Positions 8,963-17,077 are shown, counted from the stretch's first letter. The stretch: DNA of 64,000 bases from Phytomonospora endophytica (GCF_014202425.1 NZ_JACHGT010000002.1:310001-374000), one strand, 5' to 3'. A program made the numbers and translations. Notes: a model not told the origin generated them from the sequence alone.

Positions 8963-9012
8963 GCGATGACCCTATCTCGGAGGCGTGGCGCCGGGGTGAC
9001 CCGGCGCGACGT

Positions 9013-9810
9013 TCAGGAGGCGCGCACGGAGTCGAGGACGTCGTCGACGACCCAGTCGAACTCCTCGCCGTGGCTGCCGGGGATGGAGACGTAGAGGACG
9101 GCCGCCTCGGGACGGCCGACGTCGATGAGGGCGAGGCCGACCAGCTCGTCCTTGGCGGACAGGCCGGGCTCGTCGAAGGTGAAGCGCATCCGCATCACCC
9201 AGGCCGCGCGGCCGCCGATGTCGACCATCTCGTCGCGCAGGACCTCCATCTCGTTGGGCTGCGGGTAGTAGGAGACGCGGACGTCGGCGGCGACCTGGTG
9301 GGCCGTGCACTCCAGGTCGAGGTCGGAGCCGTCGTTGACGCGGGCGGCGACCGAGCCCGACAGGATCGAGGCGAGGTATTCGCCGCCGGAGTAGTTCTCG
9401 GTGACGAAGTACTGGCCGGTCGTGTAGGCGACCTCCAGCTCACCGGCGTCCCAGTTCTGGTTCCAGGGGAGCCAGGGGTCGCCGTAGGCGTTGTAGGAGA
9501 TGCCGGAGGACTCGTCGACGGTGCGCTCGCCCTCGGGCGGCGGGGGCTCCTCGCCCAGCTCGGGGGCCTCGGCCAGGGGCGGGCACATCGCGGCGAGGGG
9601 CGGGAGGTCCTCGTCGGGGGCCTCGTAGTCGTCGGCGGAGGTGGGGGCCTTGCCCGGCAACGCGCCCTGGCTCGCCATCGCGATCACGACGACGAGGCCG
9701 ACGGCGACGATGGCGATGCCCGCGCCGAGGAACCAGCGCAGCATGCGCCGGTCGATGCCGGCGGGCGGCTTCGACGGTGGCGGGGGCGGCGGGTTGAGGG
9801 TGACGTGCAC
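9013..9810 (-). CDS. membrane-anchored protein of a 'GDPW' exported family
   Basis: About 265 residues: a Pro-rich cytoplasmic head (PPPPPPSKPP), one transmembrane helix (FLGAGIAIVAVGLVVVIAMA), an acidic linker and a ~190-residue extracytoplasmic domain. The domain holds Y..YGDPWLPW...W, ELEVAYTTGQ and, near the end, IGGRAAWVMRMRF and VLYVSIPGS. These blocks recur in the lipoprotein gene at 13401-14123, so the two are paralogs. GTG 9810 (VHVTLN) is the most likely start; GTG 9816 is possible. Function unknown. Confidence 0.72.
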   Translation of the reverse strand: MHVTLNPPPPPPSKPPAGIDRRMLRWFLGAGIAIVAVGLVVVIAMASQGALPGKAPTSADDYEAPDEDLPPLAAMCPPLAEAPELGEEPPPPEGERTVDESSGISYNAYGDPWLPWNQNWDAGELEVAYTTGQYFVTENYSGGEYLASILSGSVAARVNDGSDLDLECTAHQVAADVRVSYYPQPNEMEVLRDEMVDIGGRAAWVMRMRFTFDEPGLSAKDELVGLALIDVGRPEAAVLYVSIPGSHGEEFDWVVDDVLDSVRAS

Positions 9811-9883
9811 ACAGACAGTGTTACCGGTGACGGCCAGTCGGCGTGGGGGCGTGGGGGAGGTCACAGCGACCTAAGGTGGTGGC

Positions 9884-10657
9884 ATGCGCGGAAGCCTGCG
9901 GATCGGCGCGTGCCAGACCCCGGAGATCGTCGGCGACGTCGACGGAGCCCTGTCGTGCCTGGAGGACTTCGCCGTGCAGGCCGTCGAGCGGGACGTGGAC
10001 CTGCTGCTGTTCCCCGAGGGCTTCCTGCAGGGCTACCTCGTCGAGGAGCCGCACCTGCGCGAACACGCCCTCGCCCTCGACTCCGATGGATTCGCCGCGG
10101 TCCTGCGGCGGCTCACGCCCGTCACGCCGACGCTCGTCTTCGGCGTCATCGAGCGAGGCCGCGGCGGCTACTTCAACTCGGCGGTGGTCGTCGAGCGGGG
10201 AAGGTCGCGCGGTGTCTACCGCAAGACGCACCTCGTTCCGGGCGAGGCTCTCTTCGAGGCGGGCGAGGCCTACCCGACCTTCGTCGCCCGGGACGTGCGC
10301 TTCGGCGTCAACATCTGCTACGACTCGCGGTTCGCCGAGGCCGCGGCTCCCGTCGCGGCCCAGGGCGCACGGTTGCTGCTCGTCCCCGCGCAGAACATGA
10401 TGCGCCGCGAAGTCGCGCCTTACTGGAAGGACCGGCACCACGCCATCCGCGCCGAGCGCGTCCGCGAGACCGGCATGTGGCTGGCCTCGGCCGACGTCAC
10501 CGGCGAGCGCGGCGACACCCACGTGGGCTGGGGGCCGACGAGCGTGATCGCGCCCGACGGGGAGGTCGTGGCGCGGGTGGCGTTGGGGACGGTGGGCATG
10601 GCGGTCGCGGAGGTGGGGGAACGGTCCGGTGCGTCGCGGCTCAGCCGTCGACCTTGA
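9884..10657 (+). CDS. carbon-nitrogen hydrolase (nitrilase superfamily)
   Basis: 257 residues with the Glu-Lys-Cys triad: FPEGF near residue 45, YRKTHL near 113 and NICYD near 145. Enzymes of this fold hydrolyse amides or nitriles, commonly ω-amidase or N-carbamoyl substrates; the exact substrate is not clear. ATG 9884 follows a short gap from the divergent GDPW membrane gene. The 3' end overlaps the convergent gene at 10641 by 17 bp. Confidence 0.9.
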   Translation: MRGSLRIGACQTPEIVGDVDGALSCLEDFAVQAVERDVDLLLFPEGFLQGYLVEEPHLREHALALDSDGFAAVLRRLTPVTPTLVFGVIERGRGGYFNSAVVVERGRSRGVYRKTHLVPGEALFEAGEAYPTFVARDVRFGVNICYDSRFAEAAAPVAAQGARLLLVPAQNMMRREVAPYWKDRHHAIRAERVRETGMWLASADVTGERGDTHVGWGPTSVIAPDGEVVARVALGTVGMAVAEVGERSGASRLSRRP

Positions 10658-11162
10658 ACCGCCGCCACTCCGGCCCGGGCGGCTCGTGGCGGATCCCGTT
10701 CTCGTCCAGCGCGTTGAAGACCGTCAGCCAGCCCGGCGAGAGGTCGAAACCGACGTCGACCGTTCCCCAGGGCGCGGCGGCGGGCCGTTCCGGCGGCCAC
10801 CACTCCAAGAACTCGACGGCCTTCAGCCCTCGGCCGCGCAGTTCGGCGAGGCCGGGCAGCGGCTCGGGGCGCCAGGCCAAGCGGAAGTCGGGATAGTCGA
10901 CCGGCGCGGCGGGGTCGATCACGTTCCATGTGATGCAGAGGTCGCCGAACTTCTGGTGGTCGACGGCGACCCGCTCGCTCCCGAAGTCGAGCAGGACCGG
11001 CGCGTCGGCGAACCACGTGCCGTCGTCGAGATCCCACAGCAGCCAGACGTGTGCGAGCACGCGTCCCGCCAGAGCGGCGAGTCTTCGCCCGTGAGCGGCG
11101 GTGAGGGCGGTGCGGCCTTCGAGCCACTCGGGGCGGTAGCCGGGGATGCCGAAGCGGGTCAT
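10641..11162 (-). CDS. conserved hypothetical protein, 173 aa
   Basis: No family recognised. It is rich in Trp (WLLWDLDD, WWPPE, PGWLTVF), with no signal peptide or membrane helix, so probably a soluble cytoplasmic protein. ATG 11162 overlaps the stop of the gene at 11159 by 4 bp, so the two are coupled. Two small, coupled, soluble unknown proteins could be an immunity-type or enzyme-accessory pair, but nothing in the sequence decides this. Confidence 0.6.
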   Translation of the reverse strand: MTRFGIPGYRPEWLEGRTALTAAHGRRLAALAGRVLAHVWLLWDLDDGTWFADAPVLLDFGSERVAVDHQKFGDLCITWNVIDPAAPVDYPDFRLAWRPEPLPGLAELRGRGLKAVEFLEWWPPERPAAAPWGTVDVGFDLSPGWLTVFNALDENGIRHEPPGPEWRRFKVDG

Positions 11163-11548
11163 GGGTTCCCCGGCTTGGTCGCTCGCCGTATTGCGGGCGC
11201 GGAGCCGGTGCCGCAGGTGAAGGTGACGTCGACGGTGGTCGGTGCGCCGGTGAAGGCCGCGACCTCCACCCACCCGCCGTACCCGCGCGGTTCGGCGTCG
11301 CTCGGCAGAACGTCGGCCCCCGTCGGGCGGCTCGGGGCCAGTTCGACGTCGAACGCGCTGCCGTCGGGGAACTCCAGCGTCACCGGGGCTCCGAGTGCGT
11401 GGAACAGGGTGAGGGCCTCCGCGTCAGCGCGGACCCTGGCGTCCCAGCCGTCGGGCGTCTCGTCGACGCGGGCGTCGACGGCTTCGGCGATGTCGAACGT
11501 GCTGTTCGCGAACCACCTGAGGGTCGCGGGCCCGTCGTAGGCGTGCAT
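11159..11548 (-). CDS. conserved hypothetical protein, 129 aa
   Basis: 129 residues starting MHAYDGP at ATG 11548; longer upstream readings run into the terminator region and are not protein-like. β-rich, with Thr/Val segments (TLEFPDGSAFDVEL, TTVDVTFTCG). No domain recognised. It lies directly upstream of and coupled to the 173-residue gene. Confidence 0.58.
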   Translation of the reverse strand: MHAYDGPATLRWFANSTFDIAEAVDARVDETPDGWDARVRADAEALTLFHALGAPVTLEFPDGSAFDVELAPSRPTGADVLPSDAEPRGYGGWVEVAAFTGAPTTVDVTFTCGTGSAPAIRRATKPGNP

Positions 11549-11572
11549 CCGTCCATCTTGCCGTCCGCACCG

Positions 11573-11608
11573 AAAAGCCGCGCCCCGAACAACCCGGGAC
11601 GCGGCTTC
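11573..11608 (-). terminator. rho-independent terminator of SGNH gene
   Basis: Stem with 8 perfect pairs (aagccgcg/cgcggctt), one mismatch and 4 more pairs around a loop of aacaac; on the minus strand it ends in CTTTT. It lies just after the stop at 11632. Confidence 0.75.
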
Positions 11609-11631
11609 GACCTCTCGGTTCTCGCTCGCGG

Positions 11632-12414
11632 CTACAGCTTCCCCGCCACCAGCGAGGTGTACCCGTCGTGCCCGAGGCGGTTCGGGTGGTACGACTCGAT
11701 GATCGGCCAGCTGAGCCCGTTGATCCACGACGGCGAGTCGCAGATGGCGTGCCCGCCGAACGTCGACCTCGCGTCGGCGTAGGTGAAGCCGTGCGCGGCC
11801 GCGCGGTTGCCGATCGTGCCCGACAGCCGGTCGGCGGTGTCGTTCAAGGCGGTGCGCTCGGCGGCGCTGATGCCGTTGATGACCGAGCAGTTGTTGCCCT
11901 TGAACAGCTTCGGGTAGCCGACGACGATGACTCGCGCGTTCGGCGCCCGGGAACTGATCTGGTCGTACACGGCGTCGAGCTTGCCCGGCAGCGTGTTGGC
12001 GATGTAGCTGTTGGCGTTGGCGATGTCGTCATTGCAGTTGCTGAAGGGGATGTTGCACTGCGTGACCACATCGGCGAAGCCGGCGTCGTTGCCACCGATG
12101 GAGATGGTGACCAGGTCGGTGTTGGCGTTGAGCGCCGACACCTGGTTGTTCAGCACGTCCCCGGTCCGGGCGCCGGAGCACGCCTTGAACGAGAAGTTCG
12201 CGCCGATCTGCTGCGCGAGCTGGTACGGGTAGGCGTGCGTCGAGGTGTAGCAACCGGTCTCGATGTACGAGCCGGTACCGGTTCCCGAGGAATACGAGTC
12301 GCCGAGGGCGACGTAGTCCTGGGCGGCCGCCTGTGCCGGGGCGGCGGCCAAAACCGTGAGTGCCGTGGCCAGCGCGGCCGTTAAAGCCAGCAGGCGCGGG
12401 AGGCGTCTTGCCAT
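11632..12414 (-). CDS. secreted SGNH/GDSL hydrolase (lipase/esterase), copy 1
   Basis: 260 residues with a Sec signal peptide cleaved near AQAAAQ. Block I GDSYSSG carries the catalytic Ser, block III is SIGGND, and block V SYHPN carries the catalytic His. Six cysteines fit three disulfides. This resembles the Streptomyces secreted lipase/phospholipase SGNH group. AAGGAG lies 7 nt before ATG 12414. It is a tandem duplicate of the next gene. A hairpin with a T tract ends only ~25 bp before this start, so the gene may be expressed by read-through or regulated attenuation. Confidence 0.9.
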   Translation of the reverse strand: MARRLPRLLALTAALATALTVLAAAPAQAAAQDYVALGDSYSSGTGTGSYIETGCYTSTHAYPYQLAQQIGANFSFKACSGARTGDVLNNQVSALNANTDLVTISIGGNDAGFADVVTQCNIPFSNCNDDIANANSYIANTLPGKLDAVYDQISSRAPNARVIVVGYPKLFKGNNCSVINGISAAERTALNDTADRLSGTIGNRAAAHGFTYADARSTFGGHAICDSPSWINGLSWPIIESYHPNRLGHDGYTSLVAGKL

Positions 12415-12437
12415 TGCGGTCTCCTTGGGGGCGAGGG

Positions 12438-12479
12438 AAAAGCGTCGACCTGTTACCGGTTGGTAATACAGGTCGACGC
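12438..12479 (-). terminator. long hairpin with T tract between the two SGNH genes
   Basis: 12-bp perfect outer stem (gcgtcgacctgt, 12442-12453 with 12468-12479) enclosing a nested ttacc/ggtaa stem. On the minus strand TTTTCCC follows. It ends the upstream SGNH gene and lies ~24 bp before the start of the downstream one, so it could also act as an attenuator. Confidence 0.85.
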
Positions 12480-12512
12480 CAGGTTAGTGGAAGTTCAGGT
12501 CCCAGGGAATCC

Positions 12513-13316
12513 TCAGACGAGAAGCGGTTTGACCAGGCCGGTGTAGGCGGTCTGGCCGTTGCGGTTCGGGTGGTAGGACTCCACGATCGGGTTCGACAGT
12601 CCGTTGACCCACTCGGAGTCGTCGCAGACCTGGTGCCCCTCGAAGGGATCGCGAGGGTCCACAAAGGAGAAGCCGTGCGCGGAGGCGCGCGCCTTCGTCG
12701 TCGTGGCCAGCAGATCGGCGGTCGCGTTGAGGGAGGACTGCTCCCCGGCGCTGATGCGGGCGAGGGCGTTGCAGGTCTCGCCGTTGAAGAGCCTCGGGTA
12801 CCCGACGACGACCACGCGGGCGTTGGGCGCCTTCGCCCGGATCTGGTCGTAGACGTTGTTCAGTCGGCCGGGCAGGGTGTCGCGGATGAAGGCGTTGGCG
12901 GCGTTGATCTCCTTGGTGCACGTGTACGGCCACGGCTTGGCGCACTGCGTGATCACCGAGGAGAACCCGGCGTCGTTGCCGCCGATGGATATCGTGACCA
13001 GATCGGTGTCGGCCGCCAGGGTGCCCAGCTGCTTGCTGAGCACGTCGGCGGTCTTGGCGCCCGAGCAGGCCTGGAAGCTCAACGTCGCGCCGATCTCGGC
13101 GGCGGCCTTATAGGGATAGGCGTGCCGCGAGCGGTAGCAACCGTCGTCGGCGAGGTACTCACGGGTGCCGACACCCGAGGAGTACGAGTCGCCGAGGGCG
13201 ACGTACTTCGCGGCGGCCGCCTGTGCCGGGGAGGCGGTGAGGATCGCCGCGAGGACGGCGAGCGCGGTGATTAAAGTCGTGCCGGCCAGTCTCAGCCGGT
13301 GGGTGACGCCGGGCAT
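12513..13316 (-). CDS. secreted SGNH/GDSL hydrolase, copy 2
   Basis: 267 residues from ATG 13316, which has AAGGAG 6-7 nt upstream; the longer upstream reading is rejected because it lacks such a site. Signal peptide ending SPAQAAAA, then GDSYSSG, SIGGND and SYHPN as in copy 1, with six mature cysteines. The two proteins align over their whole length, so they are tandem duplicates. Predicted extracellular esterase or lipase. Confidence 0.9.
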   Translation of the reverse strand: MPGVTHRLRLAGTTLITALAVLAAILTASPAQAAAAKYVALGDSYSSGVGTREYLADDGCYRSRHAYPYKAAAEIGATLSFQACSGAKTADVLSKQLGTLAADTDLVTISIGGNDAGFSSVITQCAKPWPYTCTKEINAANAFIRDTLPGRLNNVYDQIRAKAPNARVVVVGYPRLFNGETCNALARISAGEQSSLNATADLLATTTKARASAHGFSFVDPRDPFEGHQVCDDSEWVNGLSNPIVESYHPNRNGQTAYTGLVKPLLV

Positions 13317-13400
13317 GGAGGGCTCCTTCGTCGCGGGGGCGCGAAGACCGTCCACAGTAGATGATCTGTGACGGTCGCCACTTAGCATAAGGGTGATCAA

Positions 13401-14123
13401 GTGTCCTGGAACAGTGAACGCGCCCGAATTTCAGCCGTCATATCGGTGCTTGCGCTGCTGCTGTCGGCCTGCACCTCGACCGGTTCGGGCAGCCCCGACG
13501 ACGAGCCCGTCGAGATCGACGCCTACACCGAGAAGATCTCGCAGTGTCTGACCACAGTGGACCCGGCCGCGACGGGTGAACCCCTGACCGGCGAACCCGG
13601 CGACGCCGTCACCACAGACCCCGAAGCCGGGCTGGCCTACCGCACCTTCGGCGACCCCTGGCAGCCCTTCGACCTGCAGTGGTCGACGCCCGAACTGCAG
13701 CTCGCCTTCGACGGCGGGCAGATGCTCCTCGCCGAAACCGGCGATGACGGAACCCAGAACTGGGCCGTCATCTCCTCGACGCGCATGCCCAACGTCGTGG
13801 GCGACGCCCTCGTCACCGACCTCGGCTGCCTGGGCGCGCTCGCCGTCGCCGACATCATCGCGATGACCGGCTACCGCGACGGCGCCGCCGGGACCGACGT
13901 CGTCGAACAGGGCGACCGCGAGATCGACGGACGCGCCGCCTGGCTCAACATCACGCGCTACAAGGTCATCGACGACCGCTTCGAGTCGAAGAGCGAGCTG
14001 CAGGGGACGCTGCTCGTCGACACCGACCGGGGCGTGGGAGTCGTGTACGTGACGGTGCCCGACGCGCGGGGAGACCTCGACGGGGTGCTGCACGAGGTGT
14101 TCGAGTCGGTGCGGGTGCTGTGA
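13401..14123 (+). CDS. lipoprotein of the 'GDPW' exported family
   Basis: 240 residues. The lipobox LLSAC puts the lipidated Cys at residue 24. The mature domain repeats the blocks of the membrane protein at 9013-9810: Y.TFGDPWQPF...W, ELQLAFDGGQ, IDGRAAWLNI, VVYVTVPDA and FESVRVL. GTG 13401 is preceded by AAGGG at 7 nt. It is divergent from the SGNH gene at 12513-13316. Function unknown; the domain may bind a ligand at the outer membrane face. Confidence 0.78.
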   Translation: MSWNSERARISAVISVLALLLSACTSTGSGSPDDEPVEIDAYTEKISQCLTTVDPAATGEPLTGEPGDAVTTDPEAGLAYRTFGDPWQPFDLQWSTPELQLAFDGGQMLLAETGDDGTQNWAVISSTRMPNVVGDALVTDLGCLGALAVADIIAMTGYRDGAAGTDVVEQGDREIDGRAAWLNITRYKVIDDRFESKSELQGTLLVDTDRGVGVVYVTVPDARGDLDGVLHEVFESVRVL

Positions 14124-14199
14124 GCACCGGTCAGGCGACTGCGGCCGACCTCATCGCGCCCGCCGCGCACGAGCACCTGGGCGCCCCTAGGTTCGGTGC

Positions 14200-14715
14200 A
14201 TGCTGATCACGCTGACCGGCGGAGCGGGTTCGGGGAAGACGACGCTCGCGGCCGCGCTCACGGCGACCGTGCTGCACGGCGACGACTACTACTTCGGATC
14301 ACCTGCGGAAGGCGGGATCTGGTCCCACGACCCCGATGGCAGCGGGCCGTGGATCGACGTCGGCGACCCGGCGTCGGTGGACTTCGCGCGGCTGAACGAG
14401 GACACGGCGGCGGCGCTCGGGACAGGCCGGGTGGTCGTCGTCGAAGGGATGTTCGCGCGGATGGTGGCGGTCGAGTGCCGCCGCCTGGACGTGTTCGTGG
14501 ACCTGGCCGCGGACCTGCGACTGGCGCGCAAGATCGAGCGGAAGTGCGTACGCGGCGGCTTCCCCCTGGAGGTGCTGCTGCGGAACTACCCGCGCAGGCG
14601 CGCACAGCACGAACAGCACGTGGAACCGCTGCGGGCGGCGTGCGGGCTGGTCGTGGACGGGGGTGCGTCGGTGGAGGTCACGGCGAAGAGCGTGCGGGAC
14701 GCGGCGAGCGCCTGA
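14200..14715 (+). CDS. P-loop kinase of the uridine kinase-like type
   Basis: 171 residues. Walker A GGAGSGKTT at residues 7-15, HGDDYYF after it (acidic phosphate-acceptor site, as in uridine kinases), VVVVEGMFA (Walker B-like) and an Arg-rich lid (RRRAQHEQH). It probably phosphorylates a small nucleoside-like or sugar substrate; the exact substrate is unknown. The 3' end overlaps the convergent membrane-protein gene by 38 bp. Confidence 0.82.
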   Translation: MLITLTGGAGSGKTTLAAALTATVLHGDDYYFGSPAEGGIWSHDPDGSGPWIDVGDPASVDFARLNEDTAAALGTGRVVVVEGMFARMVAVECRRLDVFVDLAADLRLARKIERKCVRGGFPLEVLLRNYPRRRAQHEQHVEPLRAACGLVVDGGASVEVTAKSVRDAASA

Positions 14716-15136
14716 GGACCGCGATGTGTACGGCTGCCACCGCGATCGACGCGCAGGCGACGGCGACGAGGTAGCGGCCGGGGGTGGTCAGCGGCGGGTC
14801 GTCGGACACGATGCCGGGGTGGGCGGGGAGCAGGGCCGCGAACAGCAGCCCCGCGAGGATGACGGGCACGGGCGCGGCCGCGTGACGACTCCGGTGAGCG
14901 AACGCCGCGACGCCGGCCAGGCTGACGAGGAACAGGATCGCCATGGCCGAGAGACTCGTGGCGCCGGTGACACGGCCGGAGATGGTCCAGACCGAGCCGT
15001 AGTCGTAGGGGCCGGTCTCGGTGGCGCGTGGACGGTACGGGGACTCAAGCGACAGGACGACGGTCGCGACGGCCAGCGCGATGTAGAGGGGCGGGAAGAC
15101 GAGTGTGGTGGCGGGCTTGGGCTGGGGTTTGGGCAT
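14678..15136 (-). CDS. integral membrane protein, 152 aa
   Basis: Four likely membrane helices (starting TTLVFPPLYIALAV, LSAMAILFLVSLAG, PVPVILAGLLFAALL, RYLVAVACASIAVAAV) with a Pro-rich N-terminus and a basic C-terminus. No family recognised. ATG 15136 lies inside the 3' end of the upstream gene (92-bp overlap in another frame), so either the overlap is real or the start is further in. Confidence 0.6.
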   Translation of the reverse strand: MPKPQPKPATTLVFPPLYIALAVATVVLSLESPYRPRATETGPYDYGSVWTISGRVTGATSLSAMAILFLVSLAGVAAFAHRSRHAAAPVPVILAGLLFAALLPAHPGIVSDDPPLTTPGRYLVAVACASIAVAAVHIAVLRRSPRPARSSP

Positions 15137-15467
15137 TCCGCGAGGCTAGTGCGCGGTGTCCAAGTAAGGCGGCGATCGTGCCGGTGCCCCAGGTGAGGTA
15201 GTGGGAGTCGACGGGGAGGGCGGTGTGTTCGCCTTCGGGGTCGGCGGGGGCGAGGACGGCGTAGAAGAGGCCGAGGTCGTGGAAGGTGGCGGAGAGGGAG
15301 GAGATGGCCCACGGGACGAGGTTCGCGCGCAGGGGGCGGAGGGACGCGACGGGGAGGGTCTTGGAATCCCGGAGGATGAAGTGGATGGACGCGTCCTCGG
15401 GGGACTTGCAGATCTCCCAGAGGAGGTATTCGTACGTGACCTCTTGGGACGGCTCTTCGTTGATCAC
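15045..15467 (-). CDS. hypothetical protein, 140 aa
   Basis: From GTG 15467 with GAGGAG upstream. The first ~100 residues (EVTYEYLLWEICKSPEDASIH, WAISSLSATFHDLGLFYAVL) look like a real soluble protein. The last ~35 are Arg/Pro-rich and overlap the next gene, so the natural end may be earlier. It is divergent from the XRE regulator and shares its intergenic repeats. Function unknown. Confidence 0.5.
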   Translation of the reverse strand: MINEEPSQEVTYEYLLWEICKSPEDASIHFILRDSKTLPVASLRPLRANLVPWAISSLSATFHDLGLFYAVLAPADPEGEHTALPVDSHYLTWGTGTIAALLGHRALASRNAQTPAQARHHTRLPAPLHRAGRRDRRPVA

Positions 15468-15497
15468 CGTGTGCTCCTCTACGGTTGCCGAGTGCTA

Positions 15498-15574
15498 TCA
15501 GTAGACGATAGTTTTAGGCCACCTAGCGAACAAGTACCTAGCCTTCGTGCGTGTCACGACCACGCGTCTACTGA
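15498..15574. promoter_or_regulatory. divergent promoter region with inverted and direct repeats
   Basis: A perfect 10-bp inverted repeat (tcagtagacg at 15498-15507, cgtctactga at 15565-15574) brackets a direct repeat acctagc (15521 and 15537). On the minus strand TTGTTC (15528-15533) and TATCGT (15505-15510) are 17 bp apart, a fair -35/-10 pair for the gene starting at 15467. This is a likely autoregulatory operator for the XRE protein. Confidence 0.5.
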
Positions 15575-15588
15575 CAGGAACCCGACAG

Positions 15589-16455
15589 ATGCCACGGCGT
15601 AAGCAAGCGCAAGAAGGCAGCCCGACGGTCGCCGCCCGCCTGCTCGCGAATGAACTGCGGCAACTGCGAACCCGAGCGGGCCTGAGCCAGGCCGACGTCG
15701 CCCGCGAACTCGGCTGCACGCCGGGACGCGTGGGGCACATGGAGACGCGGCGAAACCTGCCGCGCCGTTCGGACCTGCTGGTGATGCTCCAGATGTACAA
15801 GGTGCCAGCCGAACGGCAGGTCTGGTACCTGGACCTGGCGGCGAAAGCCAAGGAGAAGGGGTGGTGGGACGGGGCTGCAGGGGTGCCGGGCTGGTTCTCG
15901 GCCTTCATCGGGCTGGAGTGGGGCGCCACTGCTGTCCGGAATTTCGAGCTCGGCGTAGTGCCGGGCCTGCTCCAGACGCGCGGCTACATGGAGGCGATCT
16001 TCCGTGAGGATCCGCAACGCGATGAACGCCTCGTCAACGAGTATGTGGAGAACCGGCTGCGCCGCCAGGGACGCCTGCACAGCCCTGAAAACCCGCTCTT
16101 CCTGCACGCGATCGTTGACGAAGCCTGCCTTCACCGCAGGATCGGCGGGCGACTGGTCATGCGTGAACAGCTCGAATTCCTTGCAAGGCTGCACTCTGAT
16201 CACGGCACCACAGTGCAGGTTCTCCCCTTCAGTAGCGGAGCTGAACCAGGACTCGAAGGCAGCTTCCACGTCCTGGAATTCTCAGCGCCAGGGGACGCCG
16301 GTGTGGTGTACCTGGAAACGCACGTAGGTGGTTTGTACCTGGAAGAGGACAATGAGGTTGCGGTGTACGACTCGCTCTTCGAAGGACTCGCAGAGGCTGC
16401 ACTTTCGCCGGCGAAATCCGTGTCGATGATCCGAAAGCTCGCAAGGGAACTCTGA
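15589..16455 (+). CDS. XRE-family regulator with DUF5753
   Basis: 288 residues from ATG 15589 (MPRRKQ); AGGAA lies 8-9 nt upstream, and the earlier GTG start is less likely. N-terminal helix-turn-helix (LRQLRTRAGLSQADVARELGC) at ~20-60, then a DUF5753 domain (WF..FIGLEW, ..ELGVVPGLLQT.GYM) typical of actinobacterial XRE regulators paired with DUF397 proteins. The next gene overlaps by 1 bp (TGATG). It likely regulates itself through the inverted repeats upstream. Confidence 0.9.
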   Translation: MPRRKQAQEGSPTVAARLLANELRQLRTRAGLSQADVARELGCTPGRVGHMETRRNLPRRSDLLVMLQMYKVPAERQVWYLDLAAKAKEKGWWDGAAGVPGWFSAFIGLEWGATAVRNFELGVVPGLLQTRGYMEAIFREDPQRDERLVNEYVENRLRRQGRLHSPENPLFLHAIVDEACLHRRIGGRLVMREQLEFLARLHSDHGTTVQVLPFSSGAEPGLEGSFHVLEFSAPGDAGVVYLETHVGGLYLEEDNEVAVYDSLFEGLAEAALSPAKSVSMIRKLAREL

Positions 16456-16688
16456 TGACACAGTTTGTATGGCGTAAATCGAGCCACAGCACCGGCAACG
16501 GGGGCGCGTGCCTTGAGGCGGCCTGGCGCAAGTCCAGCCACAGCCACGGTAACGGCGGGAACTGCGTCGAAGTCGCCGCCCCCTCCGCCGTCCTCATCCG
16601 CGACTCCAAGCTGGCGGCCTTCCCCACCTGCCCGGTCCTCACGGTGGACCGCGAGACCTGGCGCGGCTTCATCACGGGCCTCGCCTGA
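16455..16688 (+). CDS. DUF397 protein with duplicated WRKSSHS module
   Basis: 77 residues. The family core WRKSSHS..GNGG.C occurs twice in tandem (residues ~6-22 and ~24-39), then VAVR-type ending with LIRDSK and W. Single-module DUF397 proteins are about 60 residues, so one module has been duplicated. Coupled to the XRE gene by a 1-bp overlap; such pairs are suspected toxin-antitoxin or signalling partners. Confidence 0.88.
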   Translation: MTQFVWRKSSHSTGNGGACLEAAWRKSSHSHGNGGNCVEVAAPSAVLIRDSKLAAFPTCPVLTVDRETWRGFITGLA

Positions 16689-16809
16689 GTTCCGAACGCC
16701 GGGCACCTCTCTTCGCGTACCGGTGGGAGCGTCAGCAGGACCACCCCTCACCGCCCGGGATGGCCCTTTTGGTCGCGCGTCAGCGCGACATACTCCCCTC
16801 CTTCTAGGT

Positions 16810-16932
16810 GTGTCTCCGTCGGTCGGCCGTTGATTGGACGACATGGAGGTTCTGTCGGGGTCAAGGGCGCTCTTTCCCTTGACCCCGACAGGTTCTTCAT
16901 GTGCCCTTGAAAGGGCCGTAAGACGGAGACAC
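16810..16932. repeat. nested inverted repeat, 123 bp
   Basis: Outer perfect 11-bp arms (gtgtctccgtc at 16810-16820 with its complement at 16922-16932) enclose an inner perfect 16-bp stem (ctgtcggggtcaaggg at 16852-16867 with 16876-16891, 8-nt loop). Short pairs (acatg/catgt at 16841 and 16898) extend the inner stem. It could be a structured RNA or a MITE-like element; no target duplication is seen. Confidence 0.75.
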
Positions 16933-17033
16933 CGGTAAGGAATCACTCCGGCCACTTCTCTGCCCTAAACCGCCACCACGCACCCACCCGGAAGAGCCCC
17001 GGTCTTTCGAGTCTCTTGAGGGAGGCCCGGGGT

Positions 17034-17077
17034 CTGGGGACGGAGTCCCCAGCAGGGGACTGGGGACAGAGTCCCCA
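17034..17077. repeat. two copies of an 18-bp palindromic unit
   Basis: ctggggacggagtcccca (17034-17051) and the same unit with one change (17060-17077) each form a ggggac/gtcccc hairpin, separated by a related gggact stretch. Confidence 0.7.
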
